Part shown: one piece after another, positions 60,401-64,000 of the stretch
How positions within the stretch are numbered: the first letter of the stretch is position 1
Layout: every line of letters starts with the position of its first letter
Source of the DNA: Aphidius gifuensis
Lineage: Eukaryota; Arthropoda; Insecta; Hymenoptera; Braconidae
DNA length: 64,000 nucleotides
Reading direction: 5' to 3'
Assembly (NCBI RefSeq): GCF_014905175.1
Contig: NC_057792.1
Span: 15,444,963 to 15,508,962 of the forward strand
Made by a program: the position numbers and the translations under genes
The notes under the pieces: generated by a model
Database searches by the model: none
Told to the model about the DNA's origin: nothing
The model's input: the letters and a program-made list of their open reading frames with translations, nothing else

Positions 60401-60706
60401 TTATAAAAATAAAAAATTTTTAGCTTTGATTTGCCTGTGGCACGCTTTCCACATTGATGAAAATCAATGATCAGGAAATTGATACTTTTCACATGAAATT
60501 GAAACTCTGACACAAACAAAAATTTGTTATTTCAACTGACAATAAATTGAATTATCATGCTCACTTGTTAAAATAAATACATATATCGATTAAAAATTAT
60601 TTTTTTTTTATTTTAAATAATAATGAAATTTCACTTTAATAATTTCATATATAAACTCACCAGTGAAGACTAGCGCCACTTGAATGAGCAATATAATCTG
60701 GAACAT
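94..60706 (-). CDS. Multi-Ig-domain cell-adhesion protein, N-terminal 420 codons (spliced, runs off left edge)
   Basis: Eight coding exons, joined in phase, give a 420-residue N-terminal part of an immunoglobulin-superfamily protein. Order: 60706-60661, 18396-18269, 5511-5328, 4464-4329, 2824-2622, 798-532, 458-350, 280-94; the sum is 1260 nt with no stop. Residues 1-16 are a hydrophobic signal peptide. Four Ig domains follow with their Cys/Trp/Cys core at about 42/53/96, 152/165/211, 258/270/302 and 347/359/393. Linkers such as VRYAPE and VNYPPKI are typical of nephrin/NEPH-type adhesion molecules. A fifth Ig domain probably starts at residue 418. The expected role is cell-cell recognition at the surface, perhaps in neurons or muscle. 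I cannot name the orthologue: neuromusculin, hibris/SNS-like and other insect IgSF proteins are possible. Membrane anchor and cytoplasmic tail are not in the window. Family call is firm; gene identity is open. Confidence 0.88.
350..458 (-). CDS. Ig gene coding exon 7: first half of Ig domain 4
   Basis: Between acceptor ATTTATAG and donor GTAATTT. Reads YPPKIDSVGPDRLS to PPSDY plus two bases. SFECHADAMPP holds the B-strand Cys. The 73-base intron before it (459-531) is among the shortest in the gene. Confidence 0.88.
532..798 (-). CDS. Ig gene coding exon 6: Ig domain 3
   Basis: One exon holds a whole Ig domain of the I/C2 type: YAPETRLVG at the start, IRCLSNANPTASILW with B-strand Cys and core Trp, and HAATYVCEASNTEGES with the D/H-x-A-x-Y-x-C motif and F-strand Cys. 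It ends IQISVN plus one base at donor GTAATTA. The acceptor is TTTTAAAG, with a poor pyrimidine tract, but phase and the linker sequence support it. Confidence 0.9.
799..2621 (-). other. Intron of the Ig-domain gene with a small mixed-composition island
   Basis: AT-rich except about 1250-1380, where CpGs and an ETS-type ACCGGAAGT (1358-1366, plus strand) occur. Two TATAAAAG strings lie at about 2023-2030 and 2138. No ORF of note follows them, so I do not call a gene. Confidence 0.7.
1358..1366 (+). promoter_or_regulatory. ETS-type binding motif in intron
   Basis: ACCGGAAGT, a full ETS-family consensus, within a CpG-bearing island in otherwise AT-rich intron. Function is inference from the motif only. 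Confidence 0.25.
2622..2824 (-). CDS. Ig gene coding exon 5: second half of Ig domain 2
   Basis: Starts after AATATTTAG, completes the Trp codon and reads WYLRDVELR to EVRFDVR, 68 residues plus one base, then donor GTAAGTA. HSIRCEA holds the F-strand Cys. A potential N-glycosylation site (NAT) lies in the middle. The final FDVR joins YAPE of the next exon to form the classical inter-Ig linker, which confirms the splice. Confidence 0.9.
2825..4328 (-). other. Intron of the Ig-domain gene
   Basis: About 1.5 kb, AT-rich with long poly-T and poly-A tracts. ORFs on both strands here are pyrimidine-tract artefacts. Nothing else seen. Confidence 0.85.
4329..4464 (-). CDS. Ig gene coding exon 4: first half of Ig domain 2
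   Basis: Encodes VSPKRPQIEYAG to PPPLIK and the first two bases of the core Trp codon. LTC supplies the B-strand Cys and RYGNPPPLIKW is the C-strand with its Trp across the splice junction. Two AGs lie four bases apart at the acceptor; only the first (exon starting at 4464) keeps the frame. The donor is GTTTGTT, a weak but usable form. Confidence 0.88.
4465..5327 (-). other. Intron of the Ig-domain gene
   Basis: AT-rich, bounded by donor GTAAAAT and acceptor TTTTTTCAG. Nothing else was recognised in it. Confidence 0.85.
5328..5511 (-). CDS. Ig gene coding exon 3: second half of Ig domain 1
   Basis: Encodes PIGMHLQKYEWVG onward to EPARLVVR, 61 residues plus one base. The run GLWQCQV holds the F-strand Cys and the Asp-rich stretch before it (EFDDG) is the usual D-x-G/A turn of Ig domains. 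Begins after TTTTTAG and ends at donor GTAAAAT (5327). Phase 0 in, phase 1 out, both agreeing with the neighbours. Confidence 0.9.
5662..5682. repeat. TGA microsatellite
   Basis: Seven TGA units in a row in the intron beside exon 3 of the Ig gene. Confidence 0.9.
7661..7696. repeat. Imperfect inverted repeat (10-bp arms)
   Basis: GCCAATGGGG (7661-7670) pairs with CCCCTTTGGC (7687-7696) with one mismatch around a 16-base loop. Lies in a mixed-composition block of the intron. Confidence 0.6.
13073..13080 (+). promoter_or_regulatory. Possible TATA box of the nested M13 gene
   Basis: TATAAGAG about 90 bases before the start codon, within a short stretch of more mixed composition. Plausible core promoter position; motif evidence only. 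Confidence 0.25.
13164..13224 (+). CDS. M13 gene exon 1: signal peptide
   Basis: ATG at 13164 starts a Lys-Lys-led hydrophobic segment of 20 residues and ends in phase 1 at a strong donor, GTAAGT. This ATG was chosen because it opens a classic signal peptide and splices in frame to the conserved domain. Confidence 0.82.
13164..15930 (+). CDS. Secreted neprilysin-like M13 zinc metallopeptidase (spliced, nested gene)
   Basis: Coding exons 13164-13224, 13455-13523, 13693-about 15080/15087, 15264-15517 and 15601-15930 give about 700 residues, the usual length of the M13 family. The N-terminus (MKKTVSVIFLLVFVLSG) is a hydrophobic signal; with no long N-terminal tail it looks secreted rather than membrane-anchored. 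NPCDDFYKFTCGGY is the family's N-terminal hallmark. GHEMTHGFD gives two zinc His and the catalytic Glu; SETVADNSG gives the third ligand Glu and the Asp four residues on, at 63 residues from the first His exactly as in neprilysin. HPPSNFRVIG matches the His/Arg transition-state element, and KKCSVW ends the protein. The substrate-binding NAFY motif reads SAFY here. It should cleave small peptides outside the cell; secreted M13 proteins also occur in parasitoid venoms. The exon 3/4 junction is irregular (see findings). Confidence 0.88.
13455..13523 (+). CDS. M13 gene exon 2
   Basis: Follows TTCGACAG and ends at GTAAGAA, phase 1 in and out. Reads GNQTFSTGNNVSDICQTPVCHNV; the paired Cys (CQTPVC) before the conserved SRLL...CDDF region is typical of M13 ectodomains. 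Confidence 0.85.
13693..15087 (+). CDS. M13 gene exon 3: N-terminal (M13_N) domain, uncertain 3' end
   Basis: Begins after GTTTATAG and opens ASRLLHDMDPSVNPCDDFYKF. About 460 residues of helical, Asn/Lys-rich sequence with many N-x-S/T glycosylation sites follow, down to the SAFY segment. The 3' end is unclear. A GT donor at 15088 keeps the frame (adds VVL) but is weak (GTTTTTC). The family's spacing would be met exactly if coding stopped at 15080. Read-through would stop at 15105-15107. Confidence 0.8.
15079..15230. repeat. Two interlocked inverted repeats at the M13 exon 3/4 junction
   Basis: TGGTAGTATGTTTTTCAAC at 15079-15097 has a perfect 19-base reverse complement at 15166-15184. AATAAGTTTGTCAATGTCA at 15112-15130 has a near-perfect one at 15211-15230 (one substitution, one extra base). 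The order is X, Y, X', Y', so the two stems cannot nest. A third short pair, AACTTATTT/AAATAAGTT, lies at 15095-15103/15111-15119. Confidence 0.85.
15264..15517 (+). CDS. M13 gene exon 4: zinc-binding HEMTH exon
   Basis: Follows TTGTTTCAG. Encodes ISYTMLQSDFF, then NYGALGTMIGHEMTHGFD (zinc His, catalytic Glu, zinc His) and continues to VPEVGLN, ending in phase 0 at donor GTAATTA. Confidence 0.88.
15601..15930 (+). CDS. M13 gene exon 5: third zinc ligand and C-terminus
   Basis: Follows TTATTTTCAAG, reads VNGTITQSETVADNSG and ends KKCSVW then TAA. It holds the ligand Glu, its partner Asp and the HPPSNFR element. The stop is followed within 50 bases by AATAAA signals. Confidence 0.9.
   Translation, partial: VNGTITQSETVADNSGIKAAYRAYERSLNNDKKLPGLMYTPKQLFWMSYANSLCQKNSNKYLKNNYLFYVHPPSNFRVIGALSNIPEFTNDFNCPLGSNMNPTKKCSVW
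15974..15987 (+). promoter_or_regulatory. Polyadenylation signals of the M13 gene
   Basis: Three overlapping AATAAA hexamers start 44 bases after the stop codon. Position is right for a short insect 3'UTR, though the hexamer is common in this DNA. Confidence 0.5.
17352..17372. repeat. TTAA microsatellite
   Basis: Five tandem TTAA units, self-complementary, in the intron downstream of the M13 gene. Confidence 0.85.
18269..18396 (-). CDS. Ig gene coding exon 2: first half of Ig domain 1
   Basis: Starts after TTTTCAG and ends at donor GTATGTC (18268). It completes the split codon of exon 1 and encodes 43 residues, ending KDQK in phase 0. Contains the B-strand Cys in LVCRV and the core Trp in CIWQKD. 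An additional Cys (GVC) sits two residues before the Trp, which may pair with the extra Cys in GDCSLW of the next exon, giving Ig1 a second disulphide. Confidence 0.87.
24415..24444. repeat. TTTA microsatellite
   Basis: About seven uninterrupted TTTA units in the 42-kb intron. Confidence 0.9.
29351..29387. repeat. Inverted repeat (9-bp arms, 19-base loop)
   Basis: AAAAAGGGG at 29351-29359 and CCCCTTTTT at 29379-29387 are perfect complements; G/C runs of this kind are rare locally. Confidence 0.65.
29943..29967. repeat. Perfect 25-base palindrome with TATAAAAG on both strands
   Basis: TATAAAAGCCTT at 29943-29954 and AAGGCTTTTATA at 29956-29967 are exact reverse complements around a single C. 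Each strand thus reads TATAAAAG. Confidence 0.85.
31994..32001 (+). promoter_or_regulatory. Octamer (POU-type) motif
   Basis: ATGCAAAT, the full octamer bound by POU-domain factors, lies just beside a CpG-bearing block with a TGCTCG/CGAGCA stem. It may mark an intronic enhancer; motif evidence only. Confidence 0.3.
38434..38735 (-). repeat. Degenerate ~33-bp tandem repeat, open in one frame
   Basis: Five to six diverged copies of a unit near AGTAGTTTAAGTCAAAAAACTG + TCAGCCGTTC on the minus strand at about 38698-38735, 38662-38690, 38611-38643, 38578-38610, 38471-38502 and 38434-38467. Copies five and six are split from the first four by about 75 bases of AT-rich DNA. All but the first (38698-38735) lie in one reading frame and there encode SLSQxTVSRS-like peptides. 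May be a decayed minisatellite. Confidence 0.65.
41286..41301. repeat. GC-only hairpin
   Basis: CGGGG, loop GCCAAG, CCCCG. A strong small stem that contrasts with the AT-rich intron around it. Confidence 0.6.
44058..44093. promoter_or_regulatory. CpG-rich palindromic element, candidate enhancer core
   Basis: GATTGAC (44058-44064) and GTCAATC (44087-44093) form the outer pair; CACACTGTGTG (44076-44086) is a second palindrome inside, and TGACGTCG (44068-44075) is one base from a CRE. The block around it (44030-44180) is unusually mixed in composition. Confidence 0.35.
46437..46500. repeat. Two adjacent small hairpins in a mixed-composition block
   Basis: ATGCAC/GTGCAT around a 10-base loop and GCTGCA/TGCAGC around a 9-base loop lie about 15-30 bases apart within a GC-richer island (46380-46560). 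No ORF of note. Confidence 0.4.
50165..50240. repeat. Impure AAT/AAC microsatellite
   Basis: Runs of AAT with interspersed AAC and AAAT units; the Asn/Lys ORF over it is an artefact of the repeat. Confidence 0.8.
55531..55558. repeat. AAAAT microsatellite
   Basis: Five to six tandem AAAAT units. Confidence 0.9.
57215..57357. repeat. Copy A of a diverged ~150-bp direct duplication
   Basis: Shares an ordered series of blocks with 57657-57812: TTGATAAATTATA, AAAGCT(C/T)AATAGCTTTT-like, TTTGAGTAAA, GACATAA/ACATAA, CATGT and GAATTTAAG-like. Divergence suggests an old event or a decayed mobile element. Confidence 0.65.
57657..57812. repeat. Copy B of a diverged ~150-bp direct duplication
   Basis: Matches 57215-57357 block for block in the same orientation, with a longer poly-A in the middle. 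Copies start about 440 bases apart. Confidence 0.65.
58281..58541. repeat. Composite direct plus inverted repeat
   Basis: A direct repeat of about 55 bases (58281-58338 and 58440-58493) shares the core TTAATTAATAACCTGCAA. Just after each copy lies one arm of an inverted repeat of about 40 bases (58347-58386 and 58501-58541) with core ATTTGTTTATTTTTTATT and its complement. Confidence 0.75.
59621..59634. repeat. CpG-rich 14-base perfect palindrome
   Basis: GAAAGCGCGCTTTC is its own reverse complement, flanked by CCCC and AAGCGGG. Four of its central bases are CGCG, very unusual in this intron. Confidence 0.75.
60226..60235. promoter_or_regulatory. Palindromic E-box (CACGTG) near the start-codon exon
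   Basis: AACACGTGTT, a perfect palindrome with the bHLH core CACGTG, 430 bases into the first coding intron, in a block of more mixed composition (60080-60260). Confidence 0.3.
60661..60706 (-). CDS. Ig gene coding exon 1: start codon and signal peptide
   Basis: Reads MFQIILLIQVALVFT plus one base, then a consensus donor GTGAGTT at 60660-60654. The peptide is a compact hydrophobic signal sequence. An in-frame TAA lies 9 bases before the ATG (60718-60716), which fixes this ATG as the start unless an acceptor lies between them. The 5' edge is at an acceptor: TTCCATTAG ending at 60734 has the better pyrimidine tract, AATTAAG at 60715 is also possible. Exon ends in phase 1, matching the next exon. 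Confidence 0.85.
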
Positions 60707-60734
60707 TTTTGATTCTTAATTAGCATCAAATGCT

Positions 60735-63417
60735 AATGGAATAAAAAATTGTACAATTTTTTTTTTTTATTAATTATTTAAAAATAAGTAAATCCAATTC
60801 ATTGAAAGTTATAACTAAACACAAATTTTTTAAAGCACATTTATACTTTTTTAAATAACATTTTTGTCATTTTAAAAATGTTTTTTTTTTTTATTTTTTT
60901 TTTTAATTATAAATTTTGATTAATTTTTTTTTTTTTTAATTTTGAAATTTAATTTATATTGTTGGAAAATAAGGGAAAACTTTTAAAATATTTTTGATGA
61001 TGTAGTTTGATATATGCAAAGTGTATAATTTAATTATATTTAATAATTATATAATATTTGAATTTAAAGGGTTGTTGAATATACGCGGGCAAAGTCTCGC
61101 CACCGACTGACGTTGCGCGATTTTACGTTAGCACTCTGCCACTGAATTAAATGTTGCGCGTCTCACTCTAGCTGCGCTCGTCGTATCGTATACTGCGTGG
61201 ACCACTGAACAAGCTACCCCTAAAATAACTACCCCTTAAAATTGTATTTGCACCAGGGTAAATTTATGCCCTCTCTTTAACGCCGTGGTGGTAATTCAGG
61301 ATACAACCAATTTGCCATTTATCTGGGTTATTTTATTTTTTTTTTAAATTTGATAGAAATAATAAATTATTTTTTTTTAAATATCTCCCTTGTGTTTAAC
61401 ATCTTTTAAACGAATTTTTATTATACACACAATCTCATTAAAATCTTTACCTTACAAATATAAGACTTTGGAAAAAAAACACTCTTTTTTTTATCTTTTT
61501 TTCTCGACATTTTTAAGTTTACAAAAAAAAATAAAATAAATAACAAGAGGGTGTATAGGTATAGAGAGTAATTTTTTTTCGGAGTTAATTTTACAAATTT
61601 TCAAATTAAAAAAAATTTGGGCTTTAAAATTTATAAAAATAATCATTTGTTTTTTAATCATAGAAGAAACTAATGGATAATGAAAATGGGTATTACAAAA
61701 ATACCGTGCAACAACAAATATTTATTGTAAAAAAAATTATTGGAAATCAAAAGACCAGTGGGAAATTATGAAGCTAAACTTTTTTTTTAGACAATCTCTT
61801 TACTCATGCTAAATATTTTTTTCTATTTATAAATACGTATATTTTTTTTTTTTTACTTCTATTTTTCAAGTTTTATACACTCTACTTTTCTTTGAACTTT
61901 TCAACGAGAAAACTCGTTATCCGTTTTAAAGAACTTTGTCTCTCTGTTTGCTTCGGTTAATATGTATATATATATATATTTTTTTTTTTTCGCTAACGCG
62001 TTTGTATTTTTTGATTAAGAATTCAAAAATCCTGTGTCAAAGTTATGTATTTTTTTTATTTTAATGTAAAATTTATATACATTTAAAAAATAAATAAAAA
62101 TAACAATAAAGAACACTTGGTTTATTTTTTGATATATTTTCCAAATATAAAAAGCTGTCTTGAAGAAAATAATTTAACAAAAATACGCTTGGTATTATTG
62201 AACCATCTTTTTTTATATTATGGTTTGAATCAAAAAGTTTTTATAAAAGTTTTGCTGGCTTGAAGTGAGCTTTTCGTAATATTGTTCAAAAAAAAAACAT
62301 ACGAGAATTTTTCTTTTTTAACAACTTCAACTGTATATACATCCCGTCATTTTAAATTTTATTTATTTTGTTATCATAATTTTTATTGCATAATGTACAA
62401 GATGAACTGTGTATACCCATTGAATCAGAGATATTAAATTTATAACTTTTTTTTAATGCTATTCAAAGATTACAAAAAAGCTCCAGTAAATTATCATTAA
62501 AAAAAATCCACCTGGTGAGATGAAATGAATAGGTATTTTTTAAAAATAATTAATGTAATATTTTTAATTAATATTAACACGAAATAAGGTGTATAAAAAT
62601 ATTTTTAAATCAAGATTATTTATCATAGACATTATCAATTTATCATTTTATAATTTGAAAGAGAAAAATATTAAAATTAATAAACTTGTGTTCATATATA
62701 TTTTAATGAAGCTTTAAATACCCGTCAATTTTTTTTTCTTACTATGAATATATAATTTTCTGAATAAATAGGAGAAGAAAATTACATTGTCTTTATATAT
62801 TTTCATTATTTTATGTTTGTAAGACAAGCCACGTAAATTTAATCTCGAAACTTTGTCTACTACTTTTCTAGAAAATCAGTAGTGTTGTTCTGATTTTTTC
62901 TAACTCAAGAGAATATCTTGCCACGAAACTCTATGTGCAATATTTTCTTTTGCATTAATATTATTTTTATTTTTTAAAAAAGAGTGTACTTGGATGACTT
63001 TATTAAATATAAACTACTTGACTAGCTTTGCGTCAAGTTAATCTTATTATTCCAGGATATGCAATGACTCAATTGAGTCTTGATAATAATTACGCAAACT
63101 TGAAAAGTTTATGATACGTTTCATTAACTTTCATCAACTTTGATATATGATTTAATAAATAATTTTTATTTTATACATAAAAATAAATTATTTAGTAAAC
63201 AGTATTTTAGTACTTTAGTTTAATAATTTTAGATAAATAATAATAATAATTTTAGTAAAAGAAAAAAAATAATCGGACTGAGAGATAATACATTGATCAA
63301 AGTTAAAAAGAAGCAGAACGACCTTTAGAATATATTATAAATGATTTTGATCAAATAAGATTATGAATGCAACTATATCAATATAATTATTAATTAAATA
63401 AAAAAATAAAATCCTAC
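60735..63417 (-). other. Intron in the 5'UTR of the Ig-domain gene
   Basis: Runs from the donor at 63417 to the acceptor near 60734. It is AT-rich with poly-T blocks and contains the CpG-rich island at 61086-61320. No other coding sequence was seen on either strand. Confidence 0.5.
61086..61320 (-). promoter_or_regulatory. CpG-rich island, possible second promoter of the Ig-domain gene
   Basis: A 230-base block with many CpGs stands out from the AT-rich DNA around it. On the minus strand it holds three TCAGT initiator-type pentamers (ending near 61106, 61141 and 61204). It ends with a donor-like GTATAT at about 61085. It lies about 400 bases before the start-codon exon. A short leader exon spliced to 60734 or 60714 would give an alternative transcript start. 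It could instead be an enhancer or an unrelated island. Confidence 0.35.
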
Positions 63418-63585
63418 CTTTTTAGAGGATGTTCATCTTCCCACGCTGGTCATCAAAATGCTCCAACGCCATGTAGTGGTTTATGAATCATGATGATTTT
63501 ATCTGATCAGCACTATATTTTCAAGCATCACACACAACACAAACACTTCACGCACAAAACAATGATCACTTTTCACCATCACTAT
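63418..63585 (-). other. Non-coding first exon (5'UTR) of the Ig-domain gene
   Basis: On the minus strand this stretch is much less AT-rich than its surroundings, rich in GTG/GTGATG runs as insect leaders often are. It ends in a consensus donor (AAAAAG then GTAGGAT) at 63417. The nearest candidate coding exon downstream is the signal-peptide exon at 60706. The upper end is inferred from a TATA-like box at 63610-63617 and is uncertain by tens of bases. The exon carries upstream ATGs, including a closed 16-codon uORF at 63422-63472. Confidence 0.5.
63422..63472 (-). CDS. Upstream ORF, 16 codons, in the 5'UTR exon
   Basis: ATG at 63472-63470 reads MALEHFDDQRGKMNIL and stops with TAA at 63424-63422, only four bases before the splice donor. 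It lies wholly inside the leader exon. If the leader is real, ribosomes would meet this ORF before the main start codon 2.7 kb further on in the genome, so it could damp translation. It may equally be chance; no second sequence is available to test conservation. Confidence 0.25.
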   Translation of the reverse strand: MALEHFDDQRGKMNIL

Positions 63586-63609
63586 CACCACTTTTACACC
63601 ACAAAAGAA

Positions 63610-63617
63610 TTTATATA
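63610..63617 (-). promoter_or_regulatory. TATA-like box upstream of the 5'UTR exon
   Basis: TATATAAA on the minus strand, about 30 bases before the GTGATG-rich leader begins. In this AT-rich DNA such a motif is common by chance; its position just before a plausible leader exon is what makes it worth marking. Confidence 0.3.
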
Positions 63618-64000
63618 GTTTATTAATTAGTTGAGTTCACTTTTATTGTTATAATATTTTTAAAATAGTTTACTATTATTATTATTATTTGAAAACGATT
63701 TATCAATTTGAAAAGAGAGGAGCTCGAGCCAGCTGTTGATAATATTTTCAGCATTCTTTTCAGCAGAGGCGGTTTTTTCTTGTAACTCCAAAGCCCAACA
63801 TGTGATTCAACTGTGAGCAACAACAGCGGCTTATCAAAGAAAATTTTAATAAACATTGATAAAGCTCAAAAAAAAAACAGGTGAATGTTTACCAATAACA
63901 ACAACAAGTGGTACAAAGATTCATCATTGTTGAAGCATAATATCATGTAGATGGTCTTGATGCATTTTGTTGGTGATTCAAGTGTACCAGTATTTCATGA

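Larger units (their letters stand above)
18397..60660 (-). other. Intron of about 42 kb in the Ig-domain gene
   Basis: Bounded by donor GTGAGTT (60660) and acceptor TTAATTTTCAG (18397-18398). Long introns after the signal-peptide exon are usual in neural IgSF genes and often hold enhancers. The sequence is mostly AT-rich filler with homopolymers. Scattered islands of mixed composition are listed separately. ORFs here are short and low-complexity (runs of F, K, N, I); none shows a recognisable domain, so I see no nested protein gene in it. Confidence 0.8.

Noticed and set aside
1..64000. tRNA, rRNA, CRISPR array or intact transposon
   Set aside because: Looked for and not recognised by eye; covariance-model and repeat-library searches were not possible here.

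Overview
The window is animal nuclear DNA, most likely from an insect. Genes are split by GT-AG introns, the non-coding DNA is extremely AT-rich with constant poly-A/poly-T runs and microsatellites, and one gene sits inside an intron of another. The codon and intron style and the secreted M13 peptidase suggest a hymenopteran, possibly a braconid-type parasitoid. That placement is inference; nothing here fixes the species.

Two protein-coding genes are supported. The first is a large minus-strand gene that covers almost the whole window and runs off the left edge. Reading right to left it has: a TATA-like box (63610-63617); a non-coding 5'UTR exon ending at a clear donor (63418); a possible second CpG-rich promoter near 61110; a start-codon and signal-peptide exon (60661-60706); an intron of about 42 kb (18397-60660); then exons 18269-18396, 5328-5511, 4329-4464, 2622-2824, 532-798, 350-458 and 94-280. 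All splice phases agree. The eight coding exons give exactly 420 codons: a signal peptide plus four complete Ig domains, with a fifth beginning at the edge. It is a secreted or cell-surface Ig-superfamily adhesion protein of the nephrin/NEPH-like kind. Its C-terminal half, including any membrane anchor, lies outside the window.

The second is a compact plus-strand gene (13164-15930) nested in the host's 12.8-kb intron 5512-18268. It encodes a secreted neprilysin-like M13 zinc metallopeptidase of about 700 residues. Zinc ligands, catalytic Glu, the HxPxxxR element and the CxVW end are all present. The junction between its third and fourth coding exons (15080-15265) is odd: no good GT-AG pair gives both the right frame and the family's spacing, and the segment holds two interlocked inverted repeats.

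The rest is intron. The long intron has scattered islands of more mixed composition with palindromes, hairpins or known motif types (for example near 29350, 29950, 31990, 38420-38735, 44060, 46440 and 59621) that could be enhancers, small RNA loci or old repeats. A decayed direct duplication (57215-57357 / 57657-57812) and a composite direct plus inverted repeat (58281-58541) lie near its upstream end. No rRNA, tRNA, CRISPR array or intact transposon was recognised.
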